In this document: positions 22,965-34,648 of the stretch, one piece after another
Layout of the letters: the number at the start of each line of letters is the position of its first letter
Numbering within the stretch: position 1 is the stretch's first letter
Assembly (NCBI GenBank): GCA_001931875.2
Contig: MSJH02000823.1
Location: forward strand, 62,001-126,000
Source of the DNA: Byssochlamys sp. IMV 00236
Taxonomy: Eukaryota > Ascomycota > Eurotiomycetes > Eurotiales > Thermoascaceae
Length of the DNA stretch: 64,000 bases
Reading direction: 5' to 3'
Translations under genes and position numbers: made by a program
Notes under the pieces: generated by a model
The model's database searches: none
The model's input: the letters and a program-made list of their open reading frames with translations, nothing else
Told to the model about the DNA's origin: nothing

Positions 22965-25013
22965 ATTGGGGGGTAGGCTCTTCGTTTTGTCTTCTTCTTC
23001 TTCTCCTTGAGGACAAGGATAGGAAGGGCGGTTGTTGACCATATAATGAATAAGCTCGACGGTCTTTCAGCTTTTCGTCGTCTTCTCGAGGAAAGACGCA
23101 AGGAAGGGAAATGTGGAATAGAAGTCAGAATGGACGACTGTAGAATCAGTGCCGTCTTCCCCTTTTCCCCCAGAGTTGTCTCTTTTCCTCTGACGGGATA
23201 TACTGAATGAGATATCAAAGATCTTCTGGACGGGATGAAGAAACCCAAAAATAGCTTTTGCTCCTTTCCTGCGAAGAATACACAAGATCTAACCGAGCGT
23301 TTCAAAATAGAAAGGTCTCAGAACTCGTCAGAATTCAATCAGTTAAACAGGCTCAAGAGAGTGAGAAACGGAAAGAAGAAGAAGAAGAAACAGGGGGAAA
23401 AAAACAAGCTACAACGTCATGGGTTTTATCCCCTGGATCGAAAATAGTCAACTTCATGTCCACGAATCCTTTTTCACTGTTTGCCTGGCTGTTCCCTTTC
23501 AGATGAAGTCAATGATGCGGCCCATAAGCACAGAGGCATAACACCGCTGTTTGAATGGAGAGAGAAGAATAAGAAGAAGGAAATGTTTTCCTTGATCAAA
23601 GCATGATTCAGAAGAAATTGTGAAAACGAGTGAATCAAAAGAGAATTGGTATGTATTGGAAAGCAAATATCTTCTCGTATCTTATTCCCAGACACTCTTG
23701 AGAGGTTGGAATCGCCATGACACATTTCTGGGACTGCCAGTAAGATCTTCGCCCACATCTTTACAGAACTCAAGAGTGTATCCACGTCATTCAAGCTTGT
23801 CAGCAAAGAATAGCTATTGGTGTGACCGGAGGGATGAGTGAAGGTACCCTGTCAGAAAGCAACCGAGAAGGCAGCAAACGACAAAGGGAATCAGGCGTTA
23901 GCTGTGGCACCAAGGTGTAGGTGTTCAGGTATTGAAAGCGGTGTCTGTGGACAGATTCAATGGGGAGACTGAGGATAACTGTCTCTGCTATATTGCAAAA
24001 CAGAAATGATGACAGGACCATTATGTGCAGTCATTGATAATATGATCCGGACTCAGACATGTGGTCGGGAAACAGGGATAGAAGGTTTGCGGATACTGAC
24101 ACGGTCCGCTGCAAGCTGCCGTTTCTTTCAGATCTAACGGTCCGACTCAGATTTGAGTGGATGCCACTCCATTGTACTCCATAGATCCCAGGCTTGCCAT
24201 TTACAACCCCTAATTAGGCTCAGGGATGACATGGACTATGTTGCAAAGACCGGGCAGACGCCCAACACGTCTTTTATAGAAGGTTGTCAGAAGTAATCAA
24301 CTAATCTTCGAAATATTTCCAGGCAGTCGCGGCCGGGATCATCAGCAGCTTTGCATAGCCTGTTATGGCATCTACCAGAATAACAGATAACCGGTAACAG
24401 AATCAGAGATGAGGTTGATCCTTACTGATTTACTCCATAAGCGTCTGGGGTATGTTACTAGCCGTGTCTAGATCGGCCTAATTAGTATGCGCTATCCCGT
24501 GTATTCTTCCGTACCATGCGGCCCAGGGGTTGGCAGTGTTATCAGGAGCTTTTTACGTGATATCACAGTGCAGATCAAATCCGGGGGTTGCCTCCTTTGG
24601 AATAACATTCAGTTGCTAGCAGAAACTGACGTACATCATCGTATAATAAACAGGAATAGTCAAAAATAGATCATAACTCGCTAGACCACACTCGAGAAAA
24701 GGAAAGTAGGATCTCCGGTTTGGTCTTCCCGGACGTGACAAAATGTAATAGAAGGATCAAAACTAGGTTGCCTCTATATTGAGGACTTACTTCATGGTAT
24801 TATGACATCTTGAGACATGAATATACTGGCTCATAACTGATTACCCAGGGTATTAAAATGTACTAGAGAACTCTCAAAAGCGCACGCATGGGGGAGTATA
24901 TTGCCCGATAAAGTTTGGAATAAGGATTGACAACTGAACCCCATTCTCAAGAAAAGAAAATTTGTCCATGAAAGAGGAGTTACCAAAACCTTAGGCATGC
25001 AAAAAAGTACAAT
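22965..25013. other. 2 kb gap upstream of the Cys-rich gene
   Basis: No frame here has a domain or convincing splice structure. The part near 22965-23300 should be the promoter and leader of the Cys-rich gene, including CTT/GAA-rich DNA around 22990-23010 and a GAAGAA stretch near 23374-23390. The part near 24700-25013 is the 3' flank of the Crh2-like gene. The rest I cannot explain. Confidence 0.4.
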
Positions 25014-26452
25014 TTACATAGCAACCAGAACGACCACAGCAACGAGAACGGCGAACAGGGAACCACTCAGCACCCGTTCGTTCTGGGAGAGAGCACCGTT
25101 GTTCTGGGAGCCACCCTGGGTGAAGCCAGTGGTGGAAGATCCAGAACCGGAGCTCGTGCCAGAGCTCGTTCCAGAGCTCGAGCTGCTCGAACTGCTGCTT
25201 CCACTGTCCGACGCCGCTCCGGAACCGCCCTTGACACCAGGGACGGTGTCATCACCGCTGGCGGTGCTGGAGGCGCTCGAGGAGGCCGAAGAAGCACCCG
25301 CGGTCATGTTGGTGCCGGTGGCCTCGAAAGAGCTTAGAACGGTAGGCTTGTCGGTGATCTCGACAGTGTTGTTGGTACCCGCATAGCTAGTGTAGATGTA
25401 AGAGCTGTTGCCCTGGATATTGGCGCCAGCAGGAGGGTCATAGCACTCCATAGTGACCTGGTCAAACAGAGCGTAGTAGTAACCGTGCTCCTTGATGTCC
25501 TCGCTGTCCCAGTCGATCTCACCACCGGCCCAAGCAATCGTGCCAGGGGCGTTGGTGCTCAGACCGGCGGGCCAGAGAGACAGCTGAACTCTAGCGGGGG
25601 TCTGCGGGAACTGGTAACGGTTCGCGGTGGCATTCCATGTCTCGGACTTCTTCTTGACCCGGTTAACTTGGCCGTCAATGGACCAGGTGATCTGATCTGG
25701 GGTCCAGTCGATCTCGTAGGTGTGCCAGTCGTCGAAAGTGTCAGAAGCAGAAGCGTTGGCTCCATTATCATCTGCGAAATGAACAATCAGTAAGGCATGT
25801 TTCCCAAAGTAGGATCTGCACGATCTTACAGTCCGTAATGCCCTGGAAGTAGTAGTTGGTTTGCGCATGTTCCAGGTCGGCACCGACAAATTCGTAGTCG
25901 ATCTCGTCCTTGACATCAGACAGAAGAATGAAAGCCGTCACAACACCCTGGCCGCGGCTGGACTTCAGTCTGGCAGTGGCCTTACCGTACCACATGTAGT
26001 GGTTGTTGGCCAGCAGGGTACCAACGGTCTTGGGGGCCATGGTCAGGACGAGCGAGCCGTTGCTCGACAGCGGCTGGCCGCTCGACACCCAGTCCGCCTT
26101 GCTGGCATCACCCAGGTACTTGGTGTTCGCCTCGATGCCATCGAGGTTGTCGAAGTTGTAGGTCTTGCTCTGGCAGATTGGCGCAGGAGTGCAAGAGTCG
26201 AGCGCGTTGGACGAGAGTGGGTCACATCCACCCAGGCAGTATGCGCCTGTGCCACACTCACCATACTCTATATGTCGAAATGCAATCAGCTGCTATATTC
26301 TCAACCCACTTGGCCGGCATCGTCTGTCACTCACGCGAACAGCAAGGCTTGTCCGACGGACATTTATTGTCGGGGCTGCATGTCGTGGTGTCGGCCAACA
26401 CAGCAGAGGCGGACAGAGCGCCCAACAGCAAGGTCGTAGCAAGGCGAACCAT
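25014..26452 (-). CDS. utr2: Crh2/Utr2-type chitin-glucan transglycosylase (GH16), GPI-anchored
   Basis: Exons 26452-26335, 26267-25830 and 25771-25014 (introns 67 and 58 bp) give 437 residues. Residues 1-20 are a signal peptide (MVRLATTLLLGALSASAVLA). Residues 25-65 are a Cys-rich CBM18-like chitin-binding module (CPSDKPCCSQYGECGTGAYC). The GH16 catalytic motif DEIDYEF sits at residues 160-166, with Glu161 and Glu165 as nucleophile and acid/base by family rule. After the catalytic domain come a Ser/Thr/Gly-rich spacer and a hydrophobic tail (GSLFAVLVAVVVLVAM), typical of a GPI signal. Family role: linking chitin to beta-glucan outside the plasma membrane during wall building. The first splice creates CCSQYGECG, the second GITDYDNGANAS; both fit the family. 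Confidence 0.93.
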
Positions 26453-28670
26453 TTTGACAGAAGGGTATCTCTTGCGCGCGTATATACGAGGAAGAATGTA
26501 CTAAGAAAAAAAAAAATGCAACACCACGTCTGGCTCCGGGACGTTTTCAGAAGAGGGTGTCAACTATTATAAGGCAGTAACGATTGAATCGGCTTGTTAA
26601 CGAAAGACGGCGGCGGAATAACGATGGGATGCCGCGATGGAGGGCCGCAAAGTACAGCGGGAGCGAACGTGGATTGCCTTCTTCCTCTGAAGTTGACCGA
26701 GCTGGAAAAGGAAGAGACGAAAGAAAACGAGGGGAAAGGCGAAGCCCAGAAGTAATATTAATGTAGCAAGTGGTCTGGTCTGGGTCAACGAACTAGTTAG
26801 CAGGGCCTGGGCAAGTAAATTAGGGAGGTCATTATTGTGGGGAGATGCTTTGCACGCCGTCTCCAACAGTCCAAGACTCCAGGCTGGTTGATTGCCTGCT
26901 GGTCTATCATTATTATTATTGGATCTTCTGGACAGCCCTTGAGTTGCGCTGAACATCTTCCGGCTAGGGCGGAAGCCAGTTCAGCGCTAGAAACGTCGCG
27001 TAGGATCCCTTCTTCATCCCTGACCATGGCTAACCTACTTGGCCACCAGCATCAACTTTCAAGGGACCCGGGCATCTCGCTACGCGATTTATGGTTCAAC
27101 GGATCCGAAGCCGCCACTTCAGTGGCTACCCCATTAACTGTTCTGAAACTAGCAGGATATGAGAACTTGAACCTTGGGGTCGCAAAGGGATCCAATACCC
27201 ACGAACCATGGGGTTTCGTAGGGCACTGCGACAGTATCACCATCCGAAAGACTCCTGATGGATATACCATATCTCCCCCCTCGCGATTGCTGTCAGTCAA
27301 GGGTCCCGTCCGTTGCCGTGTCTGAGTCTGAGGTGGCCAAAGGAGGAGATTATGGCAATTGAACATGAAGTCACCCAGATACGTTAGTTAACCAGCAATG
27401 GAATACGGACATGCTATGCTATTCTTAGTTGGGGGCGTATCCGCATGATCAAGCTGCTGAAAGTGCCGGATGCCGCTAAATTTGTCTGTCCTTGAGCGGC
27501 GAATGCCGTTCCTCCAGTCTAGATACATTTTTGCCTCGAAGCTTCTCTAAAAGGTCGGTTCCTCTGTGTGTCCGACACTTTCTGCTTCGATTGGCTAATT
27601 ATCACATATCGATCGATTAGTTGCACAATCATGCCACCGATTCCCACTGCCCCCCCAAAGCTCTGCATAGCATTGCGCTGAACAGAAACCCATCTCCTGC
27701 CATTATTAAATGCAGATCAGAATCAAAGTGATAATCCCAATGGGGGATCGACGTTGATATATTCGCGCAAGGACCTCGTCTGAAGGACAATCTGCCCCTG
27801 GGAGCAACTGGAGGTGGAACACGTGCTAACCCCCCAAGGATCTAAGACACTGGACACTAAGTAGGTATCATTATCAGCCCCATAAAAGCACCGCAAAAAC
27901 AGTCAACCCAACGCTGTTGCGGGAATAACGCTTCTTATTACGGTAAACCTGCTAGAGTCCCATCGATGACTTCATATCCGTGCTTCGCATCGATGATTTA
28001 AGTGCCGACCTACTCTAAAGAGTCTAAACCAACCATCGGTGGGGTGCCGTGCATTCTTCATGCCTATCCTCTCCATTTTGTGAGGGCGCGGCATAGTGCT
28101 TGAGACACGCGAATCGCTATGGTACAGATTGACAGCGAAGCTTAGCACCATTCCAGCTGAGGTCAGTGCTTGCGCGGTTAAAGGAGACTTCAAAGTTCAT
28201 CCCGATAAGAGTGACTCACCGAGAAAGAAGCAAGGGGGCGAGGAAATTGCCGCGGCATCCCTTACTCTCTTAACCGCTTTTCCTTACGGAAGTATTCATG
28301 GATTTATGTGCACTCCATGTGTGATTGAGGATATATAGTACATCATACATGATCTAATAATACCTCATCGTGCATAGGATTCTAGGACTTTGTATGAGCG
28401 GTTTGTAAATGCTGTTGCCATTGACACACAAGACCATTGGATTTCAAAATAAAGTACATACATACAGTACTATCGTTACTTGGTCCTAGAGTCGCAATGT
28501 ATCGATCCCTTGGCGGAATTTTCTTCCTTTCACCATTTGTTTTGCAAAGTCAACGTTCCCAACGCGAGCAATAGATAAACACCAACCCCAAACACCAATC
28601 TTAACCATCCGGTCCATCGGCTTCGACCAATGTTCTGAAATAATAACAACAACTTGGAAGTATGTGATGA
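26453..28670. other. 2.2 kb gap upstream of the Crh2-type gene
   Basis: The left end is the promoter of the Crh2-type gene and the right end the 3' flank of the RRM-like gene. A 100-codon frame from ATG 27026 (MANLLGHQHQL) on the + strand is the best candidate, but it has no recognised domain, so I do not call it. A short ATT run lies near 26907-26920. Confidence 0.4.
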
Positions 28671-30425
28671 TCATGGGCCGGCTGGAAGTTGCAAAGCGTG
28701 ATAAGGAGTTTTCGCCTGAGTGGTCAAGTGCAGCTCTTTTTCACAGGGATCGCTGGAGTAAGATACATCAACTCCCTGGTAGACGCTGCCACGAGATACT
28801 TTCAGCTTCTTGAATCTCTCCAGGACCTTCCTAGCGACGACGGTACTGGTAAAGACAGCCGTTGCTGCGGGATCCAAGTCAGCATGCTGATCTGATAGAA
28901 AGAAGAAAAGCCCTAACAGTAGAGAGAAACCTACCATTCCCAGAATTGAAGATCCAAAGGAAATCAATATTATGGGGCCCCACGATCTCCGCAATATCCC
29001 TCCTCCATCTGGCAGCCGTGAGGTTCTGCGAGAACAGCTTCTGTCTCGCAAAGGTGAGACGCCGGCGTTCCTTGAACGGGTGGATCATCATGAACTGGTT
29101 ATCGTTCCACGCGGTTGACTCTACTAGTTCCACCGTGTAACCGGCACCGAAGCGCGAGACTCCCGTGGTGGCCAGTTTCTGCTCATTCGACTTGACAAAC
29201 TCCCTGGCATTGGCTGCGTACAGGAATACGATCTTAGTCTTTTGGGTCGATTCGATCACGATCTCCTGCAGCGGTCCCTCGTGGATGCGCGCGGTGACAA
29301 AACGGATGAAGTTCTGGAACACATTTCCGTGCAGATAGACGACGCCAGCTTTGCGTTCTTCCTCGCTTATCACTGTCCCTGGGGCAGAAATGGTCTGTTC
29401 TGCCAGGGCCAAATAAGTGAGCATAGATTGTTTCTGGTCCATCTCCATGAGGGGAGTGGGTGGCTTTATCTGGGCTTGCGCTGACTGTGCGATCTGCGCA
29501 ATGCTTTCTGCGATTGATGGAATAGGTCGAATTGGCGTCGCGACTTGAGCCAAGTTCTCCTTGAAGGGTGGTATTATCATCGGCTGCTGCAGCTTCTCTG
29601 GCACCAAGGGGAACTACACAACAGATCAGTTCTCATCTCGTTCTTCAAAGCTCTTCCCTTCGGTCTGCTTGCTCTTACCACATATTGCTTCTCATGAGTT
29701 CCAAGAGAAGGTATGTCACTGACTTCCTTCTCTTCATTCTCTTGCTTGGCGTGACGCGCAGGACACTATATATCTGTCAAACTCATTCGATATCACAAAA
29801 CACATTACCACGAGCCGGTTTTGCATTGTCTGGACATACATTGTCATTGAACAAGTAAGCTTCAGTGGGAAGATCCTGGACAGCTCCAGAAAAGGCGCTA
29901 ACAAGCTCGACGCTGAGCTTTCCCAGAGCGTTCGCGGCCTCAGCTCTGCCATACGCGCGAAACTTATGATCGTGTATTATCGTGTCAGTACAATCTCTGC
30001 AGGGAGCCCTGTCACCCGTGTATGAGACCAACCTGGTTGGAAACCAGACGAAGGCAGCTCAAGGCCTCCGCCATGGCGCCGTCAATAGTATGGACCATGA
30101 TTGAGACAAAATTCGGCTCCCCTTGAGAAGCGGGATGATTGAGAAGAAAAACAGAATTGAGATGTTCTTTATTGCAGTTGAAAGTGTTAGCGGGGATGTG
30201 TATGTCATCAAAGAGATCCCACTGCACCTGGACGCGAGGTTGGGCTTGACTAGACGAAGGCCAGTGAGCACCCTTTTGCTGATAGTTTCACCAAAATGTG
30301 GAATAGTCTGGCCTTCTGCAATTAGATGTCAAAGAATTGGATTGAAGGATGAAGATGGTAAGAAGCGAAGAATCTAGCAGGGAAGTCAGAGGAGCATAAC
30401 ATACGAGAGGATACGCCCAATTCAT
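28671..30425 (-). CDS. Unrecognised multi-exon protein with an RRM-like segment
   Basis: Five exons are well supported by phase and splice sites: 30278-30033, 29962-29840, 29765-29679, 29613-28935 and 28891-28671. The third of these, a small 87 bp exon, encodes CPARHAKQENEEKEVSDIPS and keeps phase 0 on both sides. A possible first exon is 30425-30405 (MNWAYPL), giving 458 residues in all; the 5' end is not certain. Near the middle lies VYLHGNVFQNFIRFV, then GPLQEIVIESTQKTKIVFLY and AANAREFVKSN, a beta-alpha-beta-beta-alpha pattern like a divergent RNA-recognition motif (inference). The N-terminal part contains VQWDLFDDIHIPANTF. No signal peptide or membrane segment is seen. I do not know its function. 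Confidence 0.72.
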
Positions 30426-30812
30426 AGACTCATATCAGACGTTGGAGGAGCCTCGTGCAGAATTCAGAGACTCCATGAAACTTTCAATCGCTTCTCACTA
30501 TGAATATTGCAGAACTGATATCGGATGAGAGACGAGGTCTGGTGGCCTGTCATCAGGAACAAAGAGAGTGGTGTTTGAGCGGAGCGCTCCTTATTCTGCT
30601 GCGTCGAGGGAGCCCACCGCATTCCTAGCAAATCATCCTTGCAACTGATATACTGCGAATCTCATAATAAATTTTAACATAACGCGATGCAAGTCATTAT
30701 TATGGCTTTGAACTTTATAATGGAATCTTGAGAGAGAACTCGCAACGAAAGAAATCTTGCAAGAGGAATGGCTTCAGAGAAACAATATGAAGGTTTTCGC
30801 GATTATTATAGG
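30426..30812. other. Short gap: 5' flank of RRM-like gene, 3' flank of proline dehydrogenase
   Basis: 387 bp between two leftward genes. If the first exon proposed for the RRM-like gene is wrong, its true start may lie here. Nothing else is seen. Confidence 0.4.
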
Positions 30813-32369
30813 TCATGGTCTCTTGCTGACTCTCAAAACTCTCCGTTTCAATTCTGTTGACATCGCCTTTCTGGTATCAATGGTCCTTGAAACAGCATCT
30901 TTATTCTCCTGCGCTCTGCGAACCAGGTACTCCATGCATTCCCCAACAGTACCCCAGACGAGATACTTATACGCCCTTGGGACTTCCCCATCTATAACAT
31001 TGCTCTCGCGCGCTTCTTTCCCCTCTTCGACAAGTTCGCAGCTAATATCATCAGCCATTCCCTGCAGTTGGCCATATGCCATCTCAATCAAAGGTTGGCC
31101 TTCGCGGACTTGTTGATCACGGATAGCTCTTGCTTTCCTGACTGAAGCGCGGTTATGAGTTGCAAGGATGAGGTCCGCACGAGGGAACGGAAATGGTCCT
31201 TGGTTGGCGCCGCTTGTCGATAATTCTGCAGGCGCACGAAGGATTTCACCATACCTTCTCGTGATCAATGAGTTTGCGATACCATCGTATTGTCTGTCCG
31301 TCTCTTCCTTTGTCCCACATATCAGATGCCTTGGATCGCTGCCTATATATGCACCTCTGACGAGTTTCACACCTAGGATAAACCCTTCTCTTTGCGCCGC
31401 TTCCAGGTGACGGCCAAGAACTGCTGGCGTCGAGAGCAGATATGCCTGATAAGTTCCGTATATCAATGCACGCGGCTCCTCCTTTTTGTTGTATCTACGT
31501 TGGAACTCGAGTGTCCATTCGTCAATTGCGTGTTGCAGCACCTGCTGTTCGGCATCAAACAGTAACCTGACATTACGCCGCTTCGCCGTGTCGCATATCT
31601 CGATGATGGCCTTTTCCAGCTGGGGTGAAGGAGGTAGCTTGCGGAGCAAATGCTGCAAGGCTTGCTTACCAGCACCTGTGAACTTCAAAGCCACAAAATC
31701 ACCTTCATCTGCCAATTCGACAGTTTTCATGGTTCCGTTTTTCCATTCAAGGATCTCCCGTACATTCTTTTGCTCTTCAGCAGCATCTTCGATCCTTCCT
31801 GTTATAGACACTCCACTGACACTTGTTTCATCTTCATCCATCACAACCTCTTTTGCGTATCCGAGAATAACTCCTGTGTAACCCATGCGCTTCAGGTTCT
31901 GGATATATGCCTTGACTTCCTGCGGAGTCCCACCAGCACAGAATTGGGTATAGACTGTCTTTGAGAGAATATATCTCAAGAGAGAATTTCTGTCGGGGTC
32001 CAGCAAAGCTGATTTTGAACTGGCCAAAAATGACAACAACCGCATGCATGGTGACAGCAAGACTGGAGAAGAAGAAACTGTCGTAACTAACAATGATCTG
32101 ATAACGGAACTGAGAGGTAGGATAGAAAGCGGATTTTCTTTCTTGCTGCGTTCAAGAGTAGGTGTCCGTACTTCCACGTGTGATCTCCTTATCGAAAGAA
32201 GATTTGAATTCGGGACATAGGATCGTCTAGGACGATGGCTGGCAATGTGTGATACATATCTCGTGTTCCTAATCCAATCGACAGACTCGTGTAGGCCAAT
32301 ATATGGAACACCGCCAGCCAGGGTTCGACCAGGGAAAAGAATCGGTTTGTTCCTTATCATGGCTTGCAT
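30813..32369 (-). CDS. Mitochondrial proline dehydrogenase (FAD)
   Basis: An intronless frame of 518 residues. The first about 80 residues are basic and Ser-rich, with few acids, as expected for a mitochondrial presequence. The catalytic barrel shows family motifs: RLLFDAEQQ, GVKLVRGAYIGSDPR, DLILATHNRASVRKA, and PLIEMAYGQLQGMADD near the end. Family role: the first step of proline catabolism, proline to pyrroline-5-carboxylate, passing electrons to the respiratory chain. In Aspergillus the main enzyme, PrnD, lies in the prn cluster with the permease, the dehydrogenase PrnC and the regulator PrnA. None of those is visible here, so this may be a dispersed paralogue or the gene of a species with a split cluster. 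A CCGG-rich element lies about 430-490 bp upstream and could be a PrnA-type site. Confidence 0.92.
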   Translation of the reverse strand: MQAMIRNKPILFPGRTLAGGVPYIGLHESVDWIRNTRYVSHIASHRPRRSYVPNSNLLSIRRSHVEVRTPTLERSKKENPLSILPLSSVIRSLLVTTVSSSPVLLSPCMRLLSFLASSKSALLDPDRNSLLRYILSKTVYTQFCAGGTPQEVKAYIQNLKRMGYTGVILGYAKEVVMDEDETSVSGVSITGRIEDAAEEQKNVREILEWKNGTMKTVELADEGDFVALKFTGAGKQALQHLLRKLPPSPQLEKAIIEICDTAKRRNVRLLFDAEQQVLQHAIDEWTLEFQRRYNKKEEPRALIYGTYQAYLLSTPAVLGRHLEAAQREGFILGVKLVRGAYIGSDPRHLICGTKEETDRQYDGIANSLITRRYGEILRAPAELSTSGANQGPFPFPRADLILATHNRASVRKARAIRDQQVREGQPLIEMAYGQLQGMADDISCELVEEGKEARESNVIDGEVPRAYKYLVWGTVGECMEYLVRRAQENKDAVSRTIDTRKAMSTELKRRVLRVSKRP

Positions 32370-32799
32370 TCACTTATCTGTCACGTTGGCTTGTGAATAT
32401 GTCGTCCTCCTTAGCGTAAAAGATTGGCACTGCTGGGGAAATAAGTGCGATGCTTATATAGAAACTGACCTTACCAAGATTCAGGAATATAGAAATATAG
32501 TTCTCAATAAGCGTTGCACTTTCCCAAGATACACCGATTCTGCAAAGAAACCACGGTTCGACGAGGCTCCGGAATAAGCAGCAAGATAAAGACATAAAAT
32601 CCAGTTCCTATCGCAACCTACAAACGACAGAGCACTCCGTTAATTAATTCGTACTCCTAAGAGGACAGGAATAAATGCCAACATCAGCGCAATCGAAAGG
32701 CTATATAATACTACTGAGCGCAAAACAGCACAGCGTCCAGATACGCCGGATAAGGAACAAAGCGTACAGGTTTATCTGCAGATACGATCGCCTATGTCA

Positions 32800-32862
32800 C
32801 CGGGACGATGTCCGGGCCGGCAGGTGATCGGAGGCGTGCCATGTCAATTATCACCGGCCCGG
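32800..32862. promoter_or_regulatory. CCGG-rich inverted repeat upstream of proline dehydrogenase
   Basis: Five CCGG tetramers lie within 63 bp. The arms CCGGGCCGG (32812-32820) and CCGGCCCGG (32854-32862) are exact inverted repeats 33 bp apart, each with TGAT/ATCA on its inner side. The A. nidulans proline activator PrnA, a Zn2Cys6 protein, is known to bind CCGG repeats. The position, 431-493 bp upstream of a proline dehydrogenase start, fits such a site; the assignment is inference. Confidence 0.45.
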
Positions 32863-33422
32863 TTGTATGCTTATCTATGGAGACCTTCAAGACCAATATT
32901 TTGGTAACACGGATATGTAGTTCCTATTTTAGGAGATGAGGTTGCTCGAGATTCGATAGTTGGTTACTCATCTAGATAGGTAGGTAGAACTGATGACGAA
33001 ACGGCAAACACCCAGGTATTGCTCGCCTTGATCGGATATTTGTGACTACAGTATGATATTATGATTTCTTGCTTAAATATCCATATCCCTCAATAGAATA
33101 ACATCTGTTACAGAACATGAAACTATAATACCGTTTAGATCTCTTTGGATATAATCGACAACGGGCGTGGCCAGAGAACAGCAGTTCATCTCATCTCATC
33201 CCAACGTGCCCTGCATGCTGGACCTAGTCTGTCTCCACCGGATCTTATCCGTGAGAAGGGATTATGTATTAGTAAATTCGCATTCTTTGGGCTCACTACT
33301 ACGCTGCTACTGCATACCCCTCATTCCACTGCAGTCCGGCTGATTCGATGAACTGTAGTTGGGCGATCTTATCGGTCTGCGCTGTCTTATCGGAACATTC
33401 CCGCCCACTTCAACTCCTCACG

Positions 33423-33423
<1 letters not shown>

Positions 33424-33451
<28 letters not shown>
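33424..33451 (+). repeat. (GAT)n microsatellite
   Basis: About nine tandem copies of GAT in non-coding DNA. Confidence 0.9.
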
Positions 33452-33453
<2 letters not shown>

Positions 33454-33869
33454 TTAGGATCTTCACACCTGCCATGAACAGTGGAAAACAGCCCTGAATA
33501 TGAGATATGTCGTTGATCGATCATAGAAAAAGGCCCACTAGTATTTATATCTGGCTCTCAGGTGCTGTTTGAGTTTGGGCAACATGACAGACCAGTTTCC
33601 ACCAAGAGAGCTTTCCTATCGCTTAACAAAGGTGTAATTTGCTAACTTGCTAGATAGAATGCTCCGGTAAACAAGTCCTGTACAGCTTCACCGACTGTCA
33701 ATTATATGGCGCCGTAAGAAGCAACCTGGTCTCCCCATCTCTTTCGAGATTACTATATACCTCGGAGCATTCAACGGGCAGCATCGGTATATCCCTGTCT
33801 TGTTTCGGCCCCATCCATCATAGTTTAGGGGCTAGTCACTCCGAGAGAGGAGGGAAATCTCGAATGAAG

Positions 33870-34648
33870 CTATATTACGCGGGAGTCAACAGTCAGCATC
33901 TGCCAGACAACATATCCAGCCCCTAAAGGATCCGGGCACACATACTGAGAAGGGCACTCATAGCCACTAGGGTTCTTCTCCAGGTACAGCTGATGGTACT
34001 CCTCTGCATCCCACCACTGGCCTGCAGGCACAATCTGCGTGGTTATAGGCTTCTTGTACCATTCCTTCTCAACCTTCTCGGTGATCTCCTTCGCGGTCTT
34101 CTCCTGCTCGTCATTGTGCGTGAAAATGATACTACGGTACTGCGTGCCAACGTCTGGGCCCTGTCGGTTCGCCGTCGTGGGGTCGTGCATGCGGTAGAAG
34201 AATTCTAGGAGCTGGCGATAAGTGACTTTCGAGGGATCGAAGGTAATCTGTAGCGACTCGGCATCTAATTATTTCCCCGCAAAAGGGAACATATTTGTTA
34301 GAACTATTTTACGGAATTGATCTCAGCAGGGAAGGAAGTATAATTGGTAGACATACGACCAGTCGTCCCCGAGCACACGGCGCGATAAGTCGGCGAATCA
34401 CTCTGTCCACCACTATATCCAACTTTGGCATCCAGAAGTCCCTTCCCATTTCCAAAATGTTTCCGATACAAGTGTTCCACTCCCCAGAAGCAACCAGCCG
34501 CCAGGGTCGCCTTCTGCGCGTTGTCCGACATGTTTCGCGACGCGATCGATTCAGATGATGTGAGAGAAAAGGATGGAAAGCTAGTCGAGAAAGGCCGGAA
34601 GAGGCGTGAGAATAGAGTCGGTGCAATCGCAGATGCGGCGAAAGCCAT
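33870..34648 (-). CDS. msrA: Peptide methionine sulfoxide reductase MsrA
   Basis: Exons 34648-34357 and 34264-33870 (92 bp intron, phase 1) give 228 residues. The active-site motif is GCFWGVE with its catalytic Cys. The splice restores [18 protein letters not shown], a conserved MsrA segment, and [11 protein letters not shown] follows. Family role: reduces methionine-S-sulfoxide in oxidised proteins with electrons from thioredoxin. The first 39 residues, rich in Ala, Phe, Ser and Arg and lacking acids apart from one Glu, look like a mitochondrial presequence. A second Met ([13 protein letters not shown]) could start a cytosolic form, so dual targeting by alternative starts is possible (inference). 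Confidence 0.93.

Larger units (their letters stand above)
32370..33869. other. 1.5 kb promoter region of proline dehydrogenase
   Basis: No supported gene. It holds the CCGG-rich element (32800-32862), a GAT microsatellite (33424-33451), and at its right end the 3' flank of MsrA. The DNA around the CCGG element is AT-rich, which makes that element stand out. Confidence 0.45.

Noticed and set aside
26837..27325. 162-codon + frame, with an inner ATG at 27026 in good context
   Set aside because: No recognisable domain, no neighbouring exon; not supported enough to call.
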